Of a DNA stretch of 64,000 nucleotides, positions 56,150 to 64,000 are shown in pieces; the first letter of the stretch is position 1; the number at the start of each line of letters is the position of its first letter. The notes below the pieces were generated by a model. It was not told where the DNA came from and did not search any database. It worked only from the letters and a program-made list of their open reading frames with translations. The translations under genes were made by a program, and so were the position numbers. The DNA comes from Papiliotrema nemorosa (Eukaryota; Basidiomycota; Tremellomycetes; Tremellales; Rhynchogastremaceae), in assembly GCA_032158125.1 (NCBI GenBank), contig JASKOT010000001.1, positions 868,001-932,000 of the forward strand, written 5' to 3'.

Positions 56150-58130
56150 ATGTCCGGCTCACTCACCCACGTCCTGTTCGAGGGTGCCTCGGGATATGCT
56201 CTCTTTAATGTCTCAATGCAAGAAGAAGTCGCCGCGAGATCGAAAGCTCTCCAAGACAGCATCAACGATTACAACGTTTTCAACCGAATGATCAACCTCG
56301 CCTCGTTCCTACCTTTCACTTCGGCTGCTCAAGCTCTGGAAAACGCCAACGATGTTTCGGAAGGTGTGCTCAACGACCACTTGAAGTCGCTCCTGAACCT
56401 GGTTGTACCCTCTTCAGGCAAGAAGGACCGAAAGGTGCTGCTAGGAGTGTCGGAGCGTGGATTGGCAGGTGCGATCCAAGGAGAATTGGGAGTGCCATGC
56501 GATACTGGAGAGCGAGCATTGGAGTTGATTCGAGGGATCCGATTGCACCAGGAGAAGCTCATTACGGGCTTGCAAAAGGGGGATGTGACGGTCGCTCAAT
56601 TGGGTCTGGGTCACTCGTACTCGAGAGGAAAGGTCAAGGTGAGCTTCCAAAGCGGGATCACTAGAAGAGTCACTAATGCTGCTAGTTCAACGTCAACCGA
56701 AGTGACAACATGATCATCCAAGCCATCTCTTTGTCCGACCAGCTCGACAAGGATCTCAACACCTTTTCGATGCGTGTTCGAGAATGGTACGGCTGGCACT
56801 TTCCCGAGCTCTACAAGCTCGTTCCCGACGCACATCAATATGGTCTCCTCGCAGTGACCATTGGTGACAGGACGACATTGACCGACGACTCTTTGCCCGC
56901 CTTGCAAGAGATTCTCGAAGACGACGAGACGAGGGCACGAAATGTCTTGGACGCCGCGAGGGCGAGTATGGGTAGTGATATCAACGAGGTCGACTTGATC
57001 AACATTAGCGCCTTTGCCGAGCGAGTTGTCAAACTCGCCGAATACAGGAAAAACCTCAGGAGGTATCTGGTGGAAAAGATGAACGTTGTTGCGCCAAACT
57101 TGTCCGCCTTGATTGGAGAGACCATTGCCGCCAGATTGATCAGCCATGCGTGAGTCCACAACACATATCCAGGAGAGCTCCGACTGATCTGCAGCGGATC
57201 ATTGACCAACTTGGCCAAGTACCCCGCCTCGACTGTTCAGATCCTTGGTGCCGAGAAGGCTCTCTTCCGAGCCCTCAAGACCAAGGGAAACACCCCCAAA
57301 GTATGTGCCCATGAGTACGACGGGGATACGGAATTTACTTCTTAGTACGGTCTCATCTACCACTCTACCTTTATCGGACGAGCCGGACCCAAGCACAAGG
57401 GACGAATCTCTCGATTCCTTGCCAACAAGTGCTCCATTGCCTGCAGGATAGATTGCTTCTCAGGTGAATAATGCCACCCTTCAGCCCAGAGCTATAAACT
57501 GATCGCAGACGTCCCAACGAGCAAATTTGGAGAGGCTCTAAGAGCCCAAGTTGAGGAGAGGCTAAACTTCTTCGAGGTGAGTTTCACATTTCATGTGAGA
57601 TGTTCAGCTCATATCAAGACCGGTGCACCAGTTTCGAAGAACTCGGATGCCATCCAAAAAGCCCTGACTGCCATCGCGGCTGATCTGGGCGATGACGAAG
57701 ACGATGATGACGACGAGGAGGGTGAGGTCAACGCCGTGGAGATCTCCGAGGTGAATTTACTTGCTTGTAACACAGAATCAAAGCTGACTTGTAGGCTGTC
57801 AAGCAGGTCGAGCGAGATCAAGCATCGATACAAAAGACACCGCTAGACCCCGAGCTCGCCAAGATTGCCGGTCAACCTTCGGTCCCTACTCCCAAGAAGG
57901 AGAAGAAGGACAAGAAGGACAAGAAGGACAAGAAGGACAAGAAGGACAAGAAGGACAAGAAGGAGAAACGAAAGGCTGCCGATGCCATGGAAGTCGATGG
58001 GGACGAGGTCGACGAGGCCGAGCAAAAGAGGCTGAAGAAGGAGGCCAAAAAGGCCAAGAAGGCTGCTGAGGGTGGAGCAGAGGCAGGGGACAAGAAGGAG
58101 AAGAAGAAGAAGCGCAAGTCGGAGGCTTAG
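56150..58130 (+). CDS. NOP56: Nucleolar protein NOP56 (box C/D snoRNP core)
   Basis: NOP56 is a core component of box C/D snoRNPs that guide 2'-O-methylation of rRNA; it acts in the nucleolus. The start is ATG 56150 ([16 protein letters not shown]). The N-terminal domain runs to [16 protein letters not shown]. The coiled-coil and Nop domains follow: [52 protein letters not shown], then [20 protein letters not shown]. Exons are about 56150-56638, 56686-57148, 57196-57300, 57345-57459, 57510-57574, 57630-57749 and 57795-58130. The C-terminus has an Asp/Glu run (DDDDDEEGE) and a lysine-rich KKD repeat, ending KKKKRKSEA. None of its short introns shows box C/D motifs, unlike vertebrate NOP56 introns. 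Confidence 0.96.
57894..57965 (+). repeat. 9-nt tandem repeat AAGAAGGAC, eight units
   Basis: Eight units of AAGAAGGA(C/G) in frame in NOP56 encode a KKD/KKE run. The unit count could vary between strains. Confidence 0.9.
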
Positions 58131-58481
58131 AGTGTGTAGTCGGGTAGTGTGGGTGATGGGTCCGAGCCCTGTTGTTTCTTTATCCTTTCGTTTCCGTGTT
58201 CGTTTATCTCTTTCCTCACTTCATGCATTGGCACTGGATACCCTCGACTTGATGGTCGCGCGGCAAGTGGGCTTGGTCTGTCATCGATAGATGCCGACTG
58301 GCGTGATATTGAGTCTCTCTCGAAAGCCAGGACATCAAGCAGCCGTTGAAGCGCAAAGAAGCTGTTACCATCGGCCGGCTTATGGGACTTGACTGGATAA
58401 TCTTGGTGGGTGTCGACTACTCTCATGACCCAAGCCTCCACATGGATTCGGCCGGAGTCCCGACCTCGACATGGGCGAGCG

Positions 58482-58487
58482 ACGCGT
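58482..58487. promoter_or_regulatory. MCB (ACGCGT) 1
   Basis: Within the palindrome GACGCGTC. In yeasts the MBF complex (Mbp1/Swi6 type) binds this site to drive G1/S transcription. Confidence 0.65.
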
Positions 58488-58541
58488 CTTGGATCCGATG
58501 ATGATGATGATGACACGAGAGAGGTGATCCCCCCCGCGCAG

Positions 58542-58547
58542 ACGCGT
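58542..58547. promoter_or_regulatory. MCB (ACGCGT) 2
   Basis: Within the same palindrome GACGCGTC, 60 nt from the first box. Confidence 0.65.
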
Positions 58548-58614
58548 CTCTCGTCGCGTCGATGATGGATTATTCCATGTTGTCTACGCGACGGGATCAA
58601 AAGTGTGGCGCGAG

Positions 58615-58620
58615 ACGCGT
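58615..58620. promoter_or_regulatory. MCB (ACGCGT) 3
   Basis: Within GACGCGTC, 73 nt from the second box and 310 nt upstream of the RNR1 ATG. Confidence 0.65.
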
Positions 58621-58929
58621 CTTCGGTGGAATGTTTTAAATATCAAAGAGCTCAACATGAAATCGTCCCTCTGATCATTCTGCTCTTTCTTCTCTCCATC
58701 CCAGCGATCGTCCAAAGATCGCCTGCTTCTATATTCATAGTCTCAATAGGTCCTAGTAGATCACCGAGACTCCACTCACGACTGTAAACGCTAGGTGAGT
58801 ATCCCAAGACCCCCAAAGCAGAGCCAAACTTCATCGGCTGATTCAGCAGAAACGCGCTGGACATTCATCTCAATCTTGCCTTCTTCCTCTTTTTTATATT
58901 TCCCCTAAACCCGTAGCAATCCGTCCAAG

Positions 58930-61841
58930 ATGGTCATGTGGATCTACAAGCGTGACGGTCGAAAGGAGGCCGGTGAGTCGATCGCGTCATGTAAGCTGAG
59001 CAGCGCTAACGATGCAGTCGCCTTTGACAAGGTGAGCTCACGCGAGCAGGTAGTATCGCACGGTAGGCTAATCTCTTTTCTTTTTCTCGATACAGGTCAC
59101 TGCTCGAGTGAGTCATCGACTACTTCCATCTTGGGATGCTGGGACTCACAGCTAACACGCTAGATCAACAAACTCTCATACGGTCTCGATCCCAACTTTG
59201 TCGAGCCAGCCGAGATCACCATGAAGGTCATTCAAGGTGAGCCCATCTTTCACATCGTACAATTCGACGCTGATGACAGGTATTCACGCTGGTATCACCA
59301 CTGTTGAACTGGATGTACGTGTCTTGACGGATTCAGGGAAACCAACCTGACCATCCAGAACCTCGCGGCCGAGACCGCCGCATACATGACATCTCGCCAC
59401 CCAGACTATGCCATTCTCGCAGCTCGAATCGCCATCTCCAACCTGCACAAGGAGACTGAGAAATCTTTCTCTACCGTCGTCGACAACCTGTACAAATGGG
59501 TCAACCCCAAGACGGGCAAGCAAGCACCCATGATCGCCGAGGATGTCTACAAGGTCATCATGGAGAACAAGGAGACCCTCGACTCGGCCATCATCTACGA
59601 CCGAGACTTTGCCTACAACTACTTTGGTTTCAAGACTCTCGAGCGATCCTATCTTCTTCGAATCAACGGAAAGATTGTCGAGCGACCTCAGCACATGATC
59701 ATGCGAGTCGCCGTTGGTATTCACGGTGCCAACATGGACAAGGTCATCGAGACTTACAACCTCATGTCCGAGCGATACTTTACCCACGCCTCCCCCACCT
59801 TGTTCAACGCTGGTACACCCAACCCCCAAATGTCATCGTGTTTCCTTGTCGCCATGTCGGACGACTCGATCGACGGCATCTACGAGACATTGAAGACTTG
59901 CGCCAAGATCTCCAAGACTGCCGGAGGTATCGGTCTACACATCCACAACATCCGAGCCAAGGGTTCTTACATTGCCGGTACCAATGGCTACTCGAACGGT
60001 ATCGTGCCCATGCTCCGAGCATACGACGCCACTGCTCGATATGTCGATCAAGGTGGAAACAAGCGACCCGGTGCATTCGCCATCTACCTCGAGCCTTGGC
60101 ACGCCGATATTTTCGACTTTCTCGACTTGCGAAAGAACCACGGAAAGGAGGAGGTCCGAGCTCGAGATCTCTTTTACGCTCTGTGGATCTCCGACTTGTT
60201 CATGAAGCGAGTCGAGGCCGACGGTGACTGGACTTTGATGTGTCCTTCCGAATGCCCGGGATTGGCCGATGTCTACGGTGCCGAGTTTGAGCGATTGTAC
60301 GAGAACTACGAGCAAGCTGGCAAAGGCCGAAAGACCATCAAAGCGCAAAAACTCTGGTTCGCCATCCTTGAGGCTCAGACCGAGACTGGTACCCCCTTCA
60401 TGCTATACAAGGATGCTGCAAACGGCAAGTCGAACCAGCAGCATCTCGGTACCATCAAATCGTCCAACTTGTGTACCGAGATCATCGAGTACTCGGCTCC
60501 GGACGAGGTTGCCGTCTGCAACTTGGCTTCGCTCGCTTTGCCAGCTTTCGTCGACATGGAAAAGAGAGTTTACGATTTCAAAAAGCTCCACGAGATCACC
60601 AAGGTTGTTACCAAGAACTTGGACCAGGTCATTACTCGAAACTACTATCCCGTTGTTGAGGCTAGAAACTCCAACATGCGACACCGACCTGTCGGTCTTG
60701 GTGTTCAGGGTCTGGCGGATGCCTTTATGGCACTGCGAATGCCGTTCGACTCGCCCGCCGCCCGTGAGCTCAACATTCAGATTTTCGAGACCATCTACCA
60801 CGCTGCCCTCGAGGCTTCGTGCGAGTTGGCTCAAGAGTTTGGCAAGTACGAGACTTACGAGGGATCCCCGATCTCGCAAGGCAAGATTCAACCGGATCTT
60901 TGGGGCCGAACTCCTTCGGACCTCTGGGATTGGGCTCCTCTGAGGGAAAACATTGCCAAGCACGGTGTCCGAAACTCGTTGCTTGTCGCCCCCATGCCTA
61001 CCGCCTCGACTTCGCAGATCTTGGGTTGGAACGAGTGGCAAGTCCTCTCCATAGTGGTGTGATCTTTCGCTGACTCCATTCAGTTTCGAGCCATACACAT
61101 CCATGCTTTACTCTCGACGAGTCTTGTCTGGAGACTTCCAAGTCGTCTGCCCATGGCTCTTGCGAGACTTGATCAACCTTGGTCTTTGGGACGACAACAT
61201 GAAGAACCTCATCATCGCTGCTGGTGGATCCATCCAGAACATCCCCAACATTCCCGCCGAGCTCAAGGCCATCTACAAGACCGTCTGGGAGGTCTCTCAA
61301 AAGGCAGTCATCGACCTCGCCGCCGACCGAGGAGCGTTCATTGACCAAAGTCAATCGCTAAACATCCACTTGTCCAACCCATCGTTCTCCCAACTCACCT
61401 CGATGCACTTTTACGGATGGAAGAGGGGATTGAAGACGGGAATGTACTACCTTCGAACCCGACCTTCAGCCAACGCTATTCAATTCACCATTGATGCTAG
61501 CACCCTAAAGCGTGAGTGTTCCTGTCGTCGCAGTAGATGTGTTACTGACGATTGCAGAGGCTAAAGCCAACGCATCAGCTGCTCAGGCTTCAGCTCCCAA
61601 AGTTGACTCGCTTGTTGCCCCAATGCGACAAGTGCAAATTGCCACTACAACATCCACCATCCCACCTGCCGTTGCTGCCGCTTCGACCGCTCGAGCTGAG
61701 CGAACCGAGTCTAGCCCTGGACCTTCGGAAGAGGAGGAAATCTCGTACGAAGAGGCCAAGCGACGAGCAGATGAGCGAGCCGAGGCTGCTCTCCAGTGCA
61801 GTATCGAGAACAAAGATGCTTGTCTCATGTGCTCTGGATAA
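58930..61841 (+). CDS. RNR1: Ribonucleoside-diphosphate reductase large subunit
   Basis: The large, catalytic and allosteric subunit of class I ribonucleotide reductase makes dNDPs for DNA synthesis. The start is ATG 58930 ([19 protein letters not shown]). Exons are 58930-58972, 59018-59031 (14 nt), 59096-59107 (12 nt), 59164-59236, 59280-59314, 59359-61037, 61084 to about 61511, and about 61559-61841. The ATP-cone is at the N-terminus. Active-site residues are visible: Asn, Cys and Glu in SSNLCTEII, the redox pair partners in [10 protein letters not shown] and [10 protein letters not shown], and the C-terminal shuttle cysteines in KDACLMCSG. Specificity-loop and barrel motifs ([35 protein letters not shown]) match eukaryotic RNR1. 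The intron 61038-61083 is of GC-AG type. Promoter MCB boxes fit S-phase control. Confidence 0.97.
59018..59031 (+). other. 14-nt microexon of RNR1
   Basis: The exon reads TCGCCTTTGACAAG. With the split codon it gives VAFDK, in line with VQFDK of yeast Rnr1. Confidence 0.85.
59096..59107 (+). other. 12-nt microexon of RNR1
   Basis: The exon reads GTCACTGCTCGA (VTAR) in phase 0, matching ITAR in yeast Rnr1. Introns of 64 and 56 nt flank it. Confidence 0.85.
61038..61083 (+). other. GC-AG intron of RNR1
   Basis: The donor is GCAAGT and the acceptor CATTCAG. Removal restores the codon for Cys in NECFEPYTS; reading through ends at TGA within 10 codons. Confidence 0.85.
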
Positions 61842-62231
61842 GCATGTCGTGGGCGTCGCTCGAGCGGTGCTCGACGGAGGATGAGGGTGATTTGTTGTAT
61901 CTAACATTCTTTCCGGCGGTTATCTCTTTCGTATCATGTTTCTTCTCTTCTTCACGCCTTGTTACATGCATCGGATAGACTTACACCAGTTCGAGCCCTG
62001 GCATGTCAAGGTGCACTCCTCGTCGTCTTCACGCGGCGTAGATGGCTGGGTAGCCACTGTCGAATGGGCGAAGTGGAGATACGAGTGGGGAATGACTGGA
62101 ATTTCAGCCGACTAATCCCTCGGCTTTGATCATCGTGTTTCATCATCTTACATCTCGACTTACCACTGAGTAGCCCTTGGCAGAGCTCATTTGGTGTTTC
62201 TGCTATCATAGTGGAGCCTGTGCACTGTACA
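61842..62231. other. Intergenic between RNR1 and importin gene
   Basis: Both genes are on the plus strand. The region holds the RNR1 3' end and the importin promoter. I see no gene. Confidence 0.5.
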
Positions 62232-64000
62232 ATGTCGACCGAACACCTTTTGGGTGATGTGGGGCTCATCCTCGAAGCGCTCATGGGCACAGCGGACGAT
62301 CCAAGGCAAGAGTGAGTACTGCTCCCCCTGCCTCTCGTCTTGTATACATTCAAGTGTGACGTGACATGCCAAATCTGACTTTATAGAGCCGAGAGACATC
62401 TCCGTGGTTTGACTCTGCAAAATCCTGGAGATGTCTTATTGCTTCTCGCTCAGATTGGTGCTCAAGGCGTCGGCGGGTTTCAGCTGGATGTGAGTGAACC
62501 TGGTGCAGTCACAGTCTATAATGTACTGATGTAAGCAACGTTTACTAGCCTTGATCCTGCTCAAACGACTGGCATTTACCGATCTACCCGGCCTGTTCCT
62601 CAATGATAATAGTCAACATGCGACTTCACCTTTTGATGTGGTTGCTGAACGGACCAAAACGAGGATAGAGACGGTGCTGTGCGCTGGACTGAAAGATGAG
62701 ATGGATTCTCGAATGCGACGTGGATTAGGTACATGTGTAGCGTCATGGACTCAAGAGAGCTCTTCAAGGATGAGTGAGTTGCAGATTCACCTTGTGGTTC
62801 CAAGACCAAGCTGATGAGAAGGACCGTGCATGTCTTTCCCACCTGTTCTGCTGGAACTGTCCACCTCGGCAGACCCGACTTTCCGCTTCACCCCGTTTCA
62901 GCTGTTGGATCTTGCCCCGACACTCTTGGTCGATAGCATGAGGGATCCATTACCTCCCCCTCAATTGGCTAGAATGCTGTTGGCCGGGATGAGCGATCCC
63001 AGTGTGGATGTACGTGTAGAAGCGCTGAAAGCAATGAGGAGCGTGGTAATGGAGGGTCTGACAGGGAGAGAAAGGGAACAAATAGGAGACGGACTAGTCC
63101 ATCAGGCTTTCGCAGTGAGCCTGTCTAATCGCAACATCTTAAAGTCCGCTCACTCGGGTAGACGTTACACCAGATTCCTTTCAACCTACTCTCGCATGCG
63201 CTAGGACCGTTGGTGGATCTCTCTTCGACGTATCCCAGCTTGTTCCACAAATCCTTGACCACGATATTGCCCTATCTCCTCTCACTCACTTCGCCCCCTC
63301 AAGTACCGTACACCCAATATGCATTCTCGCCATACCCTCCGTCAAGCTTGGACTTTGAGGCATACGAGGAGATTGCCAACCCAGCAACCGAGATTCTGCT
63401 ATCTCTATCTGAGTTGCGTAGACTGCAGGTCCTGGATTGGGAACATGGCAGAGCGGGCAAGGAGCTACTAGGCCTCTTGACGCAGCGCTTGGTCGTAGCC
63501 TTGGCGGACCAGGGAGAAGATTCCAAAGACTGGCTGGAAGCGGATCAAGTGAGTTATCGGGTGACCTACCGCTGTTTGAGCTTATCGTAGCTTGACGAGG
63601 AGGATGAACTCTATCCAAGTTTCTCGGAGGAAGCTCTAGACAGATTGGCAATGTCTTTGGGTTAGCCTTTCGCCAAAGTGCAATCTTTTGACTGACCGTA
63701 TCAGGGGGCGAAACGATACTACCAGCTTTATCGCATCATGTCCCGCTTTTACTGCAGGAATCAGACTGGAGGTGTCGATACAGCGCTCTGATGGCTGTGG
63801 CGAGTACAGCAGAAGGCTGCGTCGAGGTGAGATATCTTGAGGCATCGGGTCGTACATGAGATCTTACACTCAGGAATTCCAGCCCAGACTCCAGGACATC
63901 CTCACGTACGATCGCCTTCCTCGTCAAATTTAGTATAACTCATGTGTGACAGGCTTATTTCACCTTCGGCAAAGGACTCGCATCCGCGAGTCCGCTACGC
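62232..64000 (+). CDS. Importin-beta family karyopherin, 5' part (Kap121/IPO5-like)
   Basis: HEAT-repeat import receptors carry cargo through nuclear pores and release it on RanGTP binding. The start is ATG 62232 (MSTEHLLGDVGLILEAL). The first HEAT repeats contain DPRQEAERHLRGLTLQNPGD and LDQRLLALILLKRLAFTDL, the latter obtained with an AAG acceptor near 62534. Later segments are SDPSVDVRVEALKAMRSVVM, NPATEILLSLSEL, LPALSHHVPLLLQESDWRCR followed by YSALMAVASTAEGC, and HPRVRYA, which runs into the window end. The last two strongly resemble Kap121/Pse1 and IPO5. Introns are short and include ones near 62312-62385, 62490-62534, 62773-62823, 63117-63165, 63549-63590, 63665-63704 and 63828-63873. 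The gene is truncated by the window edge. Confidence 0.85.

Larger units (their letters stand above)
58131..58929 (+). promoter_or_regulatory. RNR1 promoter and 5' leader
   Basis: This 800-nt region contains three ACGCGT MluI cell-cycle boxes (58482-58487, 58542-58547, 58615-58620) and a one-base variant ACGCGA at 58586. A likely 5' UTR intron lies at 58795-58846 (GTGAGT..CTGATTCAG). No gene is seen. Confidence 0.75.

Noticed and set aside
56639..57629. snoRNA genes hosted in NOP56 introns
   Set aside because: Vertebrate NOP56 introns host box C/D snoRNAs, but these introns are about 45-55 nt and lack paired C (TGATGA) and D (CTGA) boxes at the right places.

Overview
The window is nuclear DNA of a basidiomycete yeast, most likely a tremellomycete related to Cryptococcus or Kwoniella. 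The grounds are intron-dense genes with introns of about 40-65 nt, donors close to GTGAGT and branch-acceptor ends such as CTGAT..AG, frequent CGA arginine codons, and a capsule-type GT90 glycosyltransferase of the CAP10 family. This is inferred from gene structure and recognised proteins, not from a database search. I saw no rRNA, tRNA, CRISPR array or intact transposon.

The left block (about 1-22.8 kb) is mostly housekeeping: a small unrecognised protein, an Rch1-type SBF-like transporter, an Osh1/OSBP lipid-transfer protein (ankyrin-PH-FFAT-ORD), a conserved fungal protein of unknown role, the cytosolic Fe-S assembly factor NAR1, an arrestin-domain protein with an unusual C-terminal repeat, mitochondrial ribosomal protein uL15m, a protein with a FAR1/WRKY-GCM1-like zinc finger, and lysyl-tRNA synthetase with a possible mitochondrial alternative start.

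The middle block (about 23-49 kb) looks accessory. It holds two tandem MFS transporters facing two tandem monocarboxylate-type MFS transporters, an aldo-keto reductase, a single-pass surface protein, an Eht1-type alpha/beta hydrolase, a secreted CAP-domain protein, two tandem SUR7/PalI-like tetraspans, glutamate decarboxylase, a secreted GH76 mannanase-like enzyme, a Cys-rich surface protein, a small unknown and an F-box-like protein. Three adjacent pairs are duplicates, and most products are membrane or secreted. The genes suggest transport, cell-surface and GABA or stress functions, but nothing in the sequence proves that they form one pathway.

The right block (about 49-64 kb) returns to core functions: a GT90 enzyme, a CPA2 cation/proton antiporter, tRNase Z, NOP56, ribonucleotide reductase large subunit with MluI cell-cycle boxes in its promoter, and the 5' part of an importin-beta. 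Notable gene structures are 12-nt microexons shared by the MFS paralogues, 14- and 12-nt microexons plus a GC-AG intron in RNR1, and a 16-nt microexon carrying a conserved motif of tRNase Z. Exon borders were worked out by eye from reading frame and splice consensus.
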